64,000 nucleotides of DNA from Tiliqua scincoides (Eukaryota > Chordata > Lepidosauria > Squamata > Scincidae): the NCBI RefSeq assembly GCF_035046505.1, contig NC_089830.1:9414315-9478314 (forward strand). The letters run 5' to 3'. The position numbers were made by a program, and so were the translations under genes. Shown piece after piece: positions 20,004 to 32,780 of this stretch. The notes under the pieces were generated by a model, which did not search any database, was not told the DNA's origin, and worked only from the letters and a program-made list of their open reading frames with translations. Within the stretch, counting starts at the first letter, position 1. Each line of letters starts with the position of its first letter.

Positions 20004-23000
20004 GTGAGTCTCCCCACCGCGCCTGCGCCGTTCTGGGGGGCGGGGCTCTCCTGGTTAGCTGCAGCAGGGACTCCCCGAAGCCGCGCTGTGGCAGGGAGTT
20101 CCGCAGTCTAAGGGGCTTTAAACCTGGGCCAGCACTGACACTAGTACGGCATCTAGTTCAGATGCCATCACCACAACCTGGGTCAACACTGACAATAAGA
20201 AGGTATCTAGCCCTGACACCATCAACACATCCTGTAGCAAGGAGTTCCACAGGCTAAGGCGGCATTAAACCTGGGACTACACTCGCAGTCACATCATCAC
20301 ATTGTCTGGCAAGGTGTTCCGCTGACTAAGGGGGCATTAAACCTGGGACAACACTGATAGTAGCAAGGCATCTAGTTGAAATGCCATCAGCTAAGGACAT
20401 ACTCCCTAAAGACTTCTAGGGGAGTAAGAACATAATAAATAATATTTCATGGTAACATCCTTTCGGTTTCCTCCTTCCCTGGATTAGAGAAGAATATCAG
20501 ACTTTAGGGCACAGTCCTAACCAGGTCTACTCAGAAGTAAGACCTATTTTGCTCAGTGGGGCTTACTCTCAGGAAAGTGTGGTTAGGATTGCAGTCTTAG
20601 TCCTTTGCATCTAGTCAGAATTAGTCTGTGGAACTCCTTGCCACAGGAAGTAGTGATGGCATCTTGCCTAGATGCCTTTGAGAGGGGATTGGACAGATTT
20701 CTGGAGGAAAAGTTCATCACGGGTTACAAGTCATGCTAGGTATATGCAAGCCCCTGGATATAGAGGTGGGCTACCTCAGAGTGCCAGATGCAAGAGAAGG
20801 TACCAGGATGCAGGTGGTCTCCTTGTCCTGAAGCATTTGGTGGGCCGCTGTGAGATACAGGAAGCTGGTCCTTTGGCCTGATGGTCCTTTGGCCTGATCC
20901 AGCGAGGCTCTCCTTATGTTCTTATGATGCTCTGTTGCAGAGGGTGGAATTTTCTGAATTACGCCACATTTTCCAGTGTTCCGTAGCCAGAGGTGAGGCA
21001 GGGCGTTCTCCTTGGCAAACCTGCTTGGCAGCTTAGGAAAAATGGTAGCTTCCTCTGCAGTGGGTAGGGAGGAGCATAACATTCCATGTTTCACAGATAG
21101 GTGGCTGATATGTTCTCATGGCACCCTAGTTCCTTGACCTGCACCAAGTTTACTGCTTGAAACCCTTCTCTTCCACTGTTATGCACTGCTGAAGGATTCA
21201 CTTTGCAGGAGCCTGTCCTGCCATCTGAAGCTGATGTAGATCACAGCACATCCCACTTGTTTTAAAACACACACCCTGAAAGATGTTTAGTAGAATGTGA
21301 AAATTTCACAATAGATTTATTGAACATTCTGTGCAACATACTTGTAGCTCTAGGTTCTCTTTGGGTAGGCAGTTAAAGAAAAGGGTCCGGGTGAGGGGAG
21401 AGGGAAGCTTTGCACTTGAAATAGTTGTGCTCATGACCTGCATGCTCACCAGGGACAAAGTGTATTTCCTTCCCCACCCAAGATGTCACTTCTGGAGACT
21501 AGGGGAGAAGCCTGAAACCTGCGAAATAGCAAAGCTAGCAACCTGCACTAAAAGGCATTACTGAAAGCCAGAGGAAAGTTCTATTAGGAACAGGTGCAAT
21601 AAGATCAACCAGCCCCTGGTAAAAAGGACATAATTGTTGCATGTAAGGAGAGATGCTGCAAGGAAGGGGGGCAAGCTAGCTTTGTGCAGATGTTGCTCCC
21701 TTGTTCCCCCTGTGCTGGACCTGTTTGTCCCTGGCCTGTTTTTTCCCCTCAAAGAGATCAGCTGTTAGAATGTGTCAGAGTCAGGGCTGGTCCAAGATCT
21801 TCTGGTGTCTGAGACTGTGTGCCACATGCTCTCCCCCTTGCCTGTCAATATGCTCATTCCGTTCCCTGGATAGGGAAAAGGAGACTGGAACAGAAGAAAC
21901 CTGACACTCTAGTCCTCTACTTGCCTCTCCTCCCCTCGCCCTCTTCTCCTCTGTCGTCCTTTTTCAGTTCAGGAAATGGAAGGAAGGAAGAGCAGTGAAA
22001 GCTAGTGGTGGGCATCTTCCTCTAAGCAGCTGTCTAGCTGACCACCTCAGTCAGCTTCAGTCCTGGCAGGGATTGCTTTTCCTATGTGGAAAATCACTTC
22101 CTATCCTGGAGTGATTGCCCCTGCTAACTGGATAAGAGGCACTTTTTCACGAAGGTGATCCTCTTTTATTTAGCAGGGGGAGAATAACTGTCCCTCCTCA
22201 CCCCTGCAGTGTCTTTTATAGTGGCTGTCTGCTAGTGTTCTTTTGTGTCTTTTTAGATGGTGAGCCCTTTTGGGACAGGGAGCCATTAAATATTTGATTT
22301 TCTCTGTAAACTGCTCTGTGAACTTTTTGTTGAAAAGAGGTATATAAATACTATTATTAATAATTGAATATCTTGGCAGCATGAAGTCTTAACCTGTGCT
22401 CTTTACTGGTACCCTAAACCCCATCCTTACTAATATCTCAGGTTTTCAGAAAGCTTCACAGATGTTCCTAGCCCACGCATGCCTGTAGCACAGGGGTGCC
22501 CAAAGTTTTTGGCAGGAGGGCCACATCATCTCTCTGACACTGTGTCAGGGGCAGAATTCATTTACATTTCAAATTTGAATAAATTTACATAAATGAATAT
22601 ATTAAAGATGAACTTATATGAATGAATGAAGGCCTATAAAAGACCTTGCACAAAGCAAGTCTGGCCTTTCCTTTGCTGCTGCTACTGCATCGCAGACGTG
22701 AAACAACAAGCAGTGGAGGGAGCCCTCATCCCACAGCTCACGCGAGAGGTCAAACAGTTGCCCTCACGCTGAGAGCAGTTGCATCGGGCCAATGTGGGCT
22801 CCAGCAAATCTCCAGAGGGCCAGAGGCTCATTGGAGGCTAGGGGCTCCCTGAGGGCCGCATAGAGAGGCCTTGAGGGCCACAAGTGGCCCCAGGGCCGAG
22901 GTTTGGGCACCCCTGCTGTAGCACATCAGTGGTCTGAAAGGAAACTGTAGGGTGGATATGTAGAGAAATTTCCAGTTTGCACGGGTTTCACATACTTGGT

Positions 23001-26000
23001 TGGGTGGAAGTGATTTTCTCTTGCCACAAATAACCAAGAGACTAGCTATTTACAGTGTACTGTTTTCACAAGGATACCTCACTTACAGTCAACTGGAATG
23101 CAGTGTCAGAAGGAGATGGCATTCTAGGAAAAACAGAGGCTGCCTCTGAGAGTGCTGTTGCTGTGTGAGGCTTTCTGACTCCCCCAGACAGTCATAGCTT
23201 ATTAACTGTTACTTGGCACCTGTTTCTCCTGCTCACTTGAGTCTGGCCCATGGGAGAGCATTTCTGCAGTTTTCCAACAGTTTTTTGTCTTCAAGGTGTG
23301 AAGTGCAGGGTCTCTGATGCATTCTTTCCTTCCTTTCACAGCTGGCTCTTCCCCATCATTGGTCATATGGGCATCTGTACCTCAGCTGGAGTTATCCGGG
23401 ATTTTGCAGGGCCTTACTACGTCTCTGTAAGTGAAAGTTTTTTCCTGGTTGGCTGTGGAATTTTTAACAGGGGCTGTATTTAAGGGCAAGGGCTGGACAA
23501 GGGCTGGAGGTCCAGCAATATTAGCCTATTGAGTTGCTCTCATTAGAGTCATGAGATTGGATTTCACATTGTGGCCCCAGGGTATGTGTTTTGGGCATGT
23601 GCCGGGGGGGGGGGGTTGTGCATGGGTGTTTGGAATAGTTGAGGAAGAGGAAGAGGGTGTCAGGAAGCAGATTGATAGTAGGGACCATTGCAGGGTTTCC
23701 AGCTGAACTAGGTGACTGCAGAGCATGTATGATAGGGATGGGGTGGTACTTGCTGTGTTACTCCACAAACTCAGTGTTACATAGTGTTGTTTTTTTCACA
23801 TGTTTATATTGCCCTTCTTCCAAGGAGCTCAGGGTGGTGTACATAGTGAGGTGGTGTACAACCCTGTGAGGCTGAGAGATAGTGAGTGGCCCAAAGTCAT
23901 CCAGGAAGCTTCATGACTGAGCAGGGATAGGAACCTGGATCTTCCAGGTCTAAATCCAACACCGGAACTCTCAGTGTCCAAATGTCTTTAACATGTATTT
24001 TGTGCTGTCCCTTACTGAGACCTGCCTTTTAAAATTTTCTCCTCCTTCTCTCTAGGAAGACAACATGGCTTTTGGGAAGCCAGTGAAGTAAGTGTTTCTC
24101 CTGTCTGGTGTGTTTTCTTGCAAATGCATTCTATCCATAGAAAAACCGACAAATATGTGCTGTGATGCAGTGATTAAGGTGCAATGAAAGTGCAAGTTCA
24201 TCTGGCAGACAGGTGGGGCTTCTGCTTCTCTGAGAGGAGAAATCTTCATGTAGCCATCTAAAGTTTCAGCTGAACCTTGGTATTTTCTGAAACTTCAAAT
24301 ATGAACTGACGTAACTTTTTGAGTTCATTTTGCTTCTCTGGGAGAGTTCAGATTTGAAATGTTTGGAGAGAGAAAACTTCCTGTGCCTTTCTTCTCCTCT
24401 CATATTTCTACTGAGTTTGTACCCAGGGTTGTGAAGTCAATACACAAAACCTCCAGCCCTACCCAAAATGGCTTCCAGCGGTGACTCCCCAACCCTGAGC
24501 AGGTTTTGTGTACAGACTCAACAGCTGCGCTAGGTACAAGAGTTGGCATACAACTGCTGACTAGATGATAATCTGAGAGAGCAGGGCTGTGGAGTCAGTA
24601 CATAAAACCTCTGACACCACCCAGAACAGCTTCTGACTCCTCCACAGCCCTGCTTGTGCCTCACCATTGCTTGGGTGGTACAAGTAGGTCTTCACCATCC
24701 ATCTAAAAATGGATAGAGGGAGAATTTGCCTAATCTCTTTAGATAGGGAATTCCACAGTTGTGTTCTCATTAACTTTATTGGAAGGTGACGTGTTTCATT
24801 CTAAGAGGAAGGCAAAGAAACAGCAGACCACATGTGAGCTGAATCTTCAACCTTCTCTCTTTGTTCTGTTTCAGATACTGGAAGCTGGATCCAACCAAAG
24901 TATATTCCTGTGGCCCTAATGCTTGGGATACTGCTGTTCATGATGCCTCAGAGGAGTACAAGCACCGTATGGTGAGGAGACCTCATTAGTCAACTTGGAA
25001 CACCTGCATTGTTCCCCAGAATGGACTCTCCCCCAGATCGCACCTCCACCCCCCCCCCAACATACACATTTGGGAAAGTTGTAGTAGTTCTCTTAAGGGA
25101 GTAATTTTTCAAGAGACTAACTGGGAATAAAAATTTGCATGCAGACTGTTGAAAAGGGACAAGAAGTTTTATTTGGCCATTCTAAAACGGAGTATTTCAA
25201 ATAATAAAATAGAACTGTGAAGCAAGACAGTGAAGCAAGAACCGCTCACAGAGGAACCCACAAAACAGGAACATCCCATCGCCAACTGACACTCAGTTGC
25301 AAACTTTCTGCTTGAAATTTAGAACTTTAGAACTAGAATCAAGGTACTTGATGTGACAGAAGTAAAGATTGTACAAGAAAGGTCCTTATTGCTGTTGACC
25401 AGAAGTGCTAAGTTCTGTTGGGCAAATCGATCTCTATAATTCTGCAGAAGGCACCATAAGAATTGAATGCTTAAATGCTCTGAAATAAACCTGTCCATGC
25501 ACAGAAAGACCCCTTTTCATCTGTCTATCAGCAATGACTGTGGGTGTTTTCTTAAATGCAGAGAGCTCTAGTAGGTAATTGTATCTCTGCATGCCATCCA
25601 AGATGGTAGCACCCAGGAGAGCCAGGAAGAAGAGGCCTCCAGGGGACATCCTGCAACACACAGTTTGGGAACCACTGCCATAGTGACGCATTTGAAATCA
25701 AGAGAAGTTGGGTCCCCTTGTGTAATTTTTAATAAGAAAAGAACAGAAGTGTGCTATACGTTCAGGGTTGGCATGTGCCTCTTTACTACCTGACTACAAC
25801 CCACTGCAATCTCTGCTGACATGTGCCCATGTGTACCCATCTTGTGAAGTGTGAATGGGCAGAGGAGTGGGCATGTTTCCATCCCCCCCCCCTTCCCACA
25901 GATTGGTACAACCATCTTGGTCTGCGTTCCTTGAAATAAACAGGTGTGGGATGCTGGGAACTAAGCATCCCTGGCTCATGCTCATTACACATAAAAGAGG

Positions 26001-29000
26001 GATACAGGGGGAGGCTGCATGCAGTGATTTTTGTAAGTGTAGGGTGGGGGAGGGGAGAAGATCCACATCATCTTTTTCTGCCTATCTGGTACTTCATAAG
26101 CACCAGGTAGGCAGGGAGATGTGATTTGGAGCCTTGTCAATTTTTTTTCCTACTTCTTCCTCCAGCAGTGCTGGAGGGGGAAGGAGTCTGCTACCGCTGC
26201 AATCCTCTTCCAACCTGCTCATAGCAAATTGGAAGAGGATTGGAGCAGCAGGCTAGAGAGGCTGGTGGATAGGTGGGCTGGGGGCTCATCCATTCGCTGC
26301 CCCACTAAGGGTGCCCAAGATGTGAACATGTCAGGTGGCCCCCTGATTTGGCCACTCCTGTATACATTCAATCTAGTGAAGTAGTTTTTCCTGTGAATAT
26401 AGTGACTTCAGCACAGAGAAATGGATTGGCCTTCAGATGGGTCATCCAGCACTGAGTGTTGATGGATTTATAAGAATAACTTAAAAGATGCACGCACAGA
26501 TCCTCAACTGCACGTCTTTTTTTCTCTCCTAGCACAACCTCTGCTGTGACAACTGCCACTCCCACGTAGCTCTGGCCTTAAACCTCATGCGATATGACAA
26601 CAGCACGTCTTGGAACATGGTCAAACTTTGTTTTTTCTGCCTGCTATATGGAAAGTATGTAAGGTAAGAAAAGTCACCACTGTATATTCTGTTGTAGGTG
26701 AGGGTGTGAAATTTACTCAGAGCCTTGGCTTCCCACTACATTTCTCTAGGGCATGCTTCTTGGGCAAATGTGATCAGATTTGAAAGCTGTTCAGATCTCA
26801 GAATCTGGTGATACCTGTAGTGTAGCAACTGTGTGCAACTCTTGCTCAAGTGCAAGTGCTTGCACTTTAGTGGCAAGCTTCAAGAAGCAAGTAATGAGCA
26901 CAGTTCACCAGCTTCCCACCCACACAGCTGAAAGGACACAGCCAGCTATGCCTTCTTTCCACTTATTTCCTCTTGTCTATTCTGTGGCATCAACTCAATT
27001 AAAAAAGCAGAATTATGTGATCTGCATAACTTATGTGAATTAAATATTAACCATAATTCCCTTCTCCCTGTCGCCGAACTTTGCCACCCTATCTACAGGC
27101 TGCAAAATGCCCCTTAGTCGCTTTTCACAGGACCTGCAAATAGGCAAACTCTTTGTTGTACTGACTGGTGGCAATCATTCTCTGTTCAGCACCATTTTCT
27201 TGTGCCTGTCTCCTTTCCTCTAGAATATCCCAGAAAGCATTACCCTTACTCTGGTTTGGCTTTATGAAAATGCCATGCAACCAGTCAGGTTTGACTGTGT
27301 GATGATTTCCAAAGTCAAATCACAGCCAAAGCAATGCTTCTTGTGTTCTGGTCTGATTCTGTGTGTCTGTTTGGGGCAGATGGATATGCCAAGTAGCAGT
27401 TGCCCCACATGGCCAGAACTACAAACAAGATGGCAAAGAAGGAACAAAAAATACTAGATTGTACTTTCATGATACGCTTTGGAATGGAACAAGATTTCTG
27501 GATTGCTTTCGCCTCAACCCCTGAATAAAGCAAACATTTGTGTGATTCATTGTGTTTCTGATATTCGGAGGGGGGGCTTTGCAAGGCACAGAAATGCCTC
27601 TTGAGATACCTGTCTCAAGAGATTGTCTGTCCCATACAATGACATTAATCTTCATGAGGGCTAGAAACTTTGTGTAAAATCTGCACCTGGTCTGTTCCAT
27701 GGTCTGGTAACAGAATAAATGCAGGCCTGGTTTAATCCCAGCTAGCTATGAGTAGAAAGGGGTGCAGCAGGGAGAAATGAGGCACTATTGTGAGTTTCCC
27801 TCACCAAAGGCTACTGAAAAAACTCCACAGTCAGGGAATTAGAGGACAGGTCCTCTCCTGGATAGAGAACTGGTTGAAGACCAGGAAGCAGATAGTGGGT
27901 GTCAATGGGCAATTTTCACAATGGAGAGAAGTGAAAAGCGGTGTGCCCCAAGGATCTGTCCTGGGACCGGTGCTTTTCAACCTCTTCATAAATGACCTGG
28001 AGACAGGGTTGAGCAGTGAGGTGGCAAAGTTTGCAGACGACACCAAACTTTTCCGAGTGGTGAAGACCAGAAGTGATTGTGCTCCAGAAAGATCTCTCCA
28101 GGCTGGCAGAATGGGCAGCAAAATGGCAGATGCGCTTCAATGTCAGTAAGTGTAAAGTCATGCACATTGGGGCAAAAAAATAAAAACTTTAGATATAGGC
28201 TGATGGGTTCTGAGCTGTCTGTGACAGATCAGGAGAGAGATCTTGGGGTGGTGGTGGACAGCTCAATGAAAATGTCGACCCAATGTGCGACGGCAGTATA
28301 GAAGGCCAATTCTATGCTTGGGATTATTAGAAAAGGTATTGAGAACAAAATAGCTAATATTATAATGCCATTGTACAAATCGATGGTGAGGCCACACCTA
28401 GAGTATTGTGTCCAGTTCTGGTCGCCGCATCTCAAAAAGGATGTAGTGCCAAAGAGGGCAACTGATGATTGCTGGGCTGGGGCAGCTTCCTTATGAGGAA
28501 AGGCTACGGCGTTTGGGCCTCTTCAGCCTAGAAAAGAGGCGCTTCAGGGGGGACATGATTGAGACTTACAAAATTATGCAGGGGATGGATAGAGAGATGC
28601 TCTTTACACTCTCACATAACACCAGAACCAGGGGACATCTGCTAAAATTGAGTGTTGGGAGAGTTAGAACAGACAAAAGAAAATATTTCTTTACTCAGCG
28701 TGTGGTTGGTCTGTGGAACTCCTTGCCACAGGATGTGGTGATGGCGTCTGGCGTGGACACCTTTAAAAGGGGATTGGACAAGTTTCTGGAGGAAAAATCC
28801 ATTACGAGTTACAAGCCATGATGTGTACATGCAACCTCCTGATTTTAGAAATGGGTTATGTCAGAATGCCAGATGCAAGGGAGGGCACCAGGATGAGGTC
28901 TCTTGTTATCTGGTGTGCTCCCTGGGGCATTTGGTGGTCCGCTGTGAGATGCAGGAAGCTGGACTAGATGGGCCTATGGCCTGATCCAGTGGGGCTGTTC

Positions 29001-29727
29001 TTATTTTCTTAGAGTGATGAAGATGACTTACTCGCCTAGTTGTTTCTCTGCAAACACAAAAAAGCTCAGTTCACATGAGGTCATCATTTTTGTGTGTAAT
29101 TTACACACTTAACTACATCTCTGTACCTAAGGTGTCCCCCCCAGTATATAAAAACTATTGCCTTGTCTGTGGGTGACCCTGTTTTGCGTAAAAACTGACT
29201 GACTTTCAGCCACCTGCGTTGGATATTTGTATATAGATGATAAAAATATTTTGTATTTGAATAGAGGTTTCTAAGTATGCAAAGAACTGCATGTGTATTG
29301 TCAGTATCATCACCATGTCGCTGCTGAGGAGCTGAGGCAGAGAGGGAGTAACTTGCTTAAGGCTGCCTAGGCTGCAGTCCTGTACACCCTTTCCTGGAAG
29401 TAAACCCCACTGAACACAATGGGACTTACTTCTGAGTAGAAATGTTTAGGGTTACATTGCTACTGAGCTCATGGCAGAGGCAAGATTCAAACTGAGATAT
29501 CCTGGTTCATAGTTGTCTGTTTGCTTCTGCACTACTGAGTTCCCAGTTCACCCTCTCCTCCCATGATTCACTCTGTGGCTGTGTGCATGCGCATGTGATT
29601 CTCCTGCCTCTTCTAAATTTCTCTTTCTCTCCCTTACAGCATAGGGGGCTTTGTGAAGACCTGGCTTCCCTTCATCCTCTTTTTGGGGATTATCATAACA
29701 GTCAGCCTGACTCTTCACTTACGGTGA
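19864..29727 (+). CDS. TMEM222: Transmembrane protein 222 (DUF778/RTE1 family), 6 exons
   Basis: Exons are 19864-20003, 23342-23426, 24056-24087, 24875-24971, 26533-26663 and 29640-29727. All have GT-AG sites and matching phases, giving 190 aa (human about 208, with a longer N-terminus). The family is DUF778, related to plant RTE1 proteins of ER/Golgi membranes; the biochemical role is not established. The N-terminus is acidic and glycine-rich. Then come the conserved [73 protein letters not shown], a short hydrophobic FFCLLYG, and a C-terminal membrane helix ([16 protein letters not shown]) ending LHLR. The ATG at 19864 follows an in-frame upstream stop and begins the exon-1 frame; a second ATG lies ten codons on. 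The gene looks intact. Introns contain CR1 and hAT insertions. Confidence 0.95.
20080..20410 (-). repeat. Degenerate tandem of a CR1 3' piece in TMEM222 intron 1
   Basis: The reversed CR1 block (catctagttcagatgccatc, caaggagttccacaggctaa) recurs three to four times. The copies are joined by an additional shared linker (attaaacctgggacaacactga) that is not part of the LINE. Confidence 0.7.
20507..20600. repeat. 90-bp palindromic MITE
   Basis: Unit with gcacagtcctaaccaggtct at one end and gtggttaggattgcagtc at the other, in TMEM222 intron 1. Confidence 0.8.
20622..20930 (+). repeat. CR1 3' end in TMEM222 intron 1
   Basis: Carries [20 protein letters not shown]-like coding, the 3' UTR and the tail ccttatgttcttatg. 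A small internal duplication (ggtcctttggcctgat) lies near the end. Confidence 0.8.
22230..22370 (-). repeat. SINE/LINE tail-type repeat in TMEM222 intron 1
   Basis: The segment gagcccttttgggacaggga...tataaatactattattaata is the complement or homologue of 54945-55050 and of a shorter piece near 48090-48150. It is a dispersed repeat of LINE-tail type. Confidence 0.55.
22491..22915. mobile_element. hAT element, family C, perfect 8-bp duplication
   Basis: Inverted ends CAGGGGTGCCCAAA and TTTGGGCACCCCTG, flanked by ctgtagca at 22483-22490 and 22916-22923. It is 425 bp, non-coding, and lies in TMEM222 intron 1. A related, incomplete copy starts at 63779. Confidence 0.93.
23342..23426 (+). CDS. TMEM222: TMEM222 exon 2
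   Basis: Encodes [20 protein letters not shown] and FAGPYYVS. The acceptor is ctttcacag and the donor gtaagt. It holds the conserved GHMGI motif. Confidence 0.94.
24056..24087 (+). CDS. TMEM222: TMEM222 exon 3 (32-nt microexon)
   Basis: Encodes [10 protein letters not shown] and two bases of a Lys codon. The acceptor is tctctag and the donor gtaagt. This short exon is identical in sense to the mammalian segment EDNMAFGKP. Confidence 0.92.
24875..24971 (+). CDS. TMEM222: TMEM222 exon 4
   Basis: Encodes [20 protein letters not shown] through EEYKHRM. The acceptor is gtttcag and the donor gtgagg. It is the most conserved soluble part of the family. Confidence 0.94.
24972..26532. other. TMEM222: TMEM222 intron 4
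   Basis: No exon inside. A hAT right end (cagtttgggaaccactg) lies at about 25661-25677, preceded by poorly recognisable repeat sequence. Confidence 0.5.
26533..26663 (+). CDS. TMEM222: TMEM222 exon 5
   Basis: Encodes [20 protein letters not shown] through [10 protein letters not shown]. It includes the Cys/His cluster CCDNCHSH. The acceptor is tctcctag and the donor gtaaga. Confidence 0.94.
27785..29010 (+). mobile_element. CR1-type LINE, long 5'-truncated copy in TMEM222 intron 5
   Basis: Reads CR1 reverse transcriptase from [12 protein letters not shown] through [20 protein letters not shown] and [12 protein letters not shown] (FADD box), then [26 protein letters not shown] and [20 protein letters not shown], to the stop after [10 protein letters not shown] (28821). 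The 3' UTR ends gatccagtggggctgttctt. The frame is broken in at least three places, so it is inactive. It has the same orientation as the gene. Confidence 0.92.
29367..29456. repeat. 90-bp palindromic MITE
   Basis: Unit ctgcagtcctgtacacccttt...gggacttacttctgagtag in TMEM222 intron 5, about 180 bp before the exon 6 acceptor. Confidence 0.75.
29640..29727 (+). CDS. TMEM222: TMEM222 exon 6
   Basis: Encodes [20 protein letters not shown] to LHLR, then TGA. It forms the C-terminal membrane helix. The acceptor is cccttacag. Confidence 0.93.
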
Positions 29728-32700
29728 TGGAACATCCCCAGCCCCTTTCAAAGACATTGTGTGGAAAACGGTGACTCTTCAACCCAGGAAGGGCTGGAGC
29801 CGCTTGACTTGGAAAGCCTTTGGAAAAGAAGTCACATGTTGGCTTTGTAATAACAACTCCTCTTTATCCTGTGGGACTGATATTCTCCAGTCATGTTTTT
29901 TTCCCCATCATTCTTGCCTTTTGTTGCCCAGGGAAGGGGGAAAACCAGTGCATTGCACTTCTTGTCAAAGGTTCCCTGTGTGGAGTAATGCGCTACGTGG
30001 ACTTTGGTTTGCAGGGCATGTAGTAAGGGCTTATAACCTGCATTTCAGCAGGTGTCAGGGTGATTGTCAGGCTCCCCAATTTCTTGTGGACAGATTCATG
30101 ACGGCATGTTATGGAAAGTGAATGTCCAGAACCGCTTGGGCTTGTCCTTTCTGCTTTCCTATTTGCAGGTAAACAGTGTTTGCAACACTGTTGTTAGTAA
30201 CATTTTTCCTACCACTGGGTAGCTTGATACTGGCCATCTCAAAATGCTAAATATCCCCCCGTTGTGCGCACAAGCTGGGGATGCTGTGGCCAGGGTGGGG
30301 TTACATGAAGTTTCTGCTTTTGCAGCTGTTACATCTGTCACAGTGTGGCCATTGTAGCCATACATTGTAGTCAGGTCTGGGTTTCAGGGGGACTTTGGCA
30401 GAGGGATGATCTTGGCAGTTGTCAGTCAGTGGGTCCTCCTAAGGGCCCTCTGCACTTGCCCTGATGCCAGCCCCATGTTGCAGCCCCTTGTTCACAGCCA
30501 TGTGCATTTAATTTGGTGTTCATAGGAAACACAGCCATTCTTCTACAGTAACAAATGGCGCATAGTCTCCCACCAGTGTCATTGGTGAAGCCCTTGTTGA
30601 CGTTTTCCTTGAGCTATCCTTGACCAAATCCTTGAGAGTTCTGTTGGTCTTCCTAGTTCCTGTCATAGAACTGCAGTTCCCAAAGTATGTGTGAGAGAAA
30701 AAGAGGCAGACCAACAGAACAGAATTGATGATGGTAAAACTGCTCAGTTTTAATGTGCCTATATTGTGCATGCAAAGTCCCTTGGAAGAAAATTCTGCAA
30801 TGGGGAAATGTCTGCTCTCGCTTGCCGAAGAGTATAGAGCCTGGAAACCATAGACCAGTGTAAAGACTGTTCCGAGGGGGCTAAGAGAAGTGGAGGAAAG
30901 GGCTTTTTCATCCACCTTGTCAGGTGCTGCTTCCAGGTAACCCAGGAGCAGTAAGGAATTGTGTGCTTCCCCCAGTTGTACTCCCCTTTTCCTAAGCAGA
31001 GCTGACTTTGGAGCCCTCAGTGCTTTTGTAGTGTGCTGTGGAGAGGAGGCATTGTCCTTGAGTTAACACCTGTGGCTGTACCAGGGCCTCTCAGTTATCC
31101 AGCCATTCCAGGCATGAGCAATGTCAGCTGTGGAATACAAATCAATATGCTCTGGGCTGATCACAGATCAAAGTGGCAGTCCATCAAGTGAACCCTGGGA
31201 CTTATTACCCAGTGGCATTTTTTGGAACCTAGACCAAATTCAGTGAATGTCCTTCCCCCCCATCCACCTTTTTTGTACTTTCTTTCAGTGACTTGCCAAA
31301 TGTTGGATGCTCCAGGAACCCAAGAGATTTCCAGACTTAATGCTCAAATCCAGCTTCCTTGCCACAGTAGCATCAGTCTAGACTTGGGTTCTGAGTCCAT
31401 TAAGAAGTGCTTTGCAACTGTCCAAGTGTTGCCAAAATCTGAGGCTGGTGGCCAAAGGAGCAAACTTGCTAGAAATGCCCATTCCTCCCACAGCCACTAC
31501 CCAGGTGTCTTTTTTGTTCTTATAATCTGTATTTTTCATTTGCATATTCTTGAACAGGTCTGATAGAGGTAAACAGAGAAGTTGCATGGAAAGACAGTGG
31601 GGAAAACTGAATGTACCTGACAAATCCAGTACTAAAATCTACTGAAGGAGCCACGGCCACAGTAGTGGACAAGGCTTTCACTTGTGTAGCTGTTACTGCT
31701 TTTCAACTTCAGTAAATGTGCTCCAGAGATGTGCACAAGTTGTTGCCTAAGGATGGGGATAACTGTGTAGTTGGAAGCTGTAAGCATCTGACTCTGCTCT
31801 TTGTGATTAAACAGGTAGGTTCAAACATCAAGGTTCCTCTCTTTCTCCAGTGTCACCCCAGAATGCATCACAATGCATTCACTGAGTGAAAGGAGAAGCC
31901 TTGGAGTGACCAAAAAGTGGTTGCCGGCAACTCAGAAGGCTGCCTGCAGCCCTGAAAACGCAGTGGTTTTGCTGCACTAAGGTAAACAGAGCTATTTTTA
32001 TCTTTCTCCTTTATCTTTTTAAAGGGCGTCCCTGGTATCTGTGGAACAACAGATAACTGAAACAGCAGATACTGGGATCTGCAGATACCTGTATTTTCAG
32101 CACGAGCCCAAACACATCTATCTCATGTCTCAAATGAATGAATTAGCCCTTGGCTTGGAATTAACTGCTGTCTTAGAAAAACTCTGCAGTTTAATGCCAC
32201 CTCTTCAGGGCTGTTTGAGAGTAACAAAATTCCTACCTGAGAGGCACTTCTGTGTAGGCATTTGGGAAATCTTGAGTATTGATCATGGTGTGTATATATA
32301 GTTCTTTGGTGTGCTTGTATGACTTGGAGGCAGCTGTTGGCTGCAACTCCATGGCAAAAATGTACTTGAGTATAGGTAGTGAAAGCTTGACATTGCGTAT
32401 TGCAATCTCTGCACAGATTTCATATTAATGTGTGCATGGAAATGCCTTTAATGCAGGAATTTGGTAGGATGCAAAATACCCCTCAAAGGTTTCAGTTGTT
32501 GCTTCGGAGGCCCTACTTGAAGACACCTCTGGTTTTGTTTCATTCCATGAAACACTCCGCTTTCCATGTGTTCTGACTTCTTGTGGCATTTCATTGATTT
32601 GCCACTTGGGGATTCCCCCCTCCACCTTTTCCCTCTTGCTGGTGATTAGCCAGATGAGCCTCTGTCCTTCAATTTGGTTCTCCAGGGGGTGCTGGGCTCC

Positions 32701-32780
32701 TTTGTGCATACTGAACTCTGCTGCTATGATTTCATCATCCTGACAATGGTGAAAATAAATGCATTTCTGTGTACGTCGCC
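29728..32780 (+). promoter_or_regulatory. TMEM222: TMEM222 3' flank / possible 3' UTR
   Basis: I see no coding exon here and little recognisable repeat. That fits a long 3' UTR, but its end is uncertain. Candidate poly(A) signals are ATTAAA at 31806-31811 and AATAAA at 32754-32759. Confidence 0.3.
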
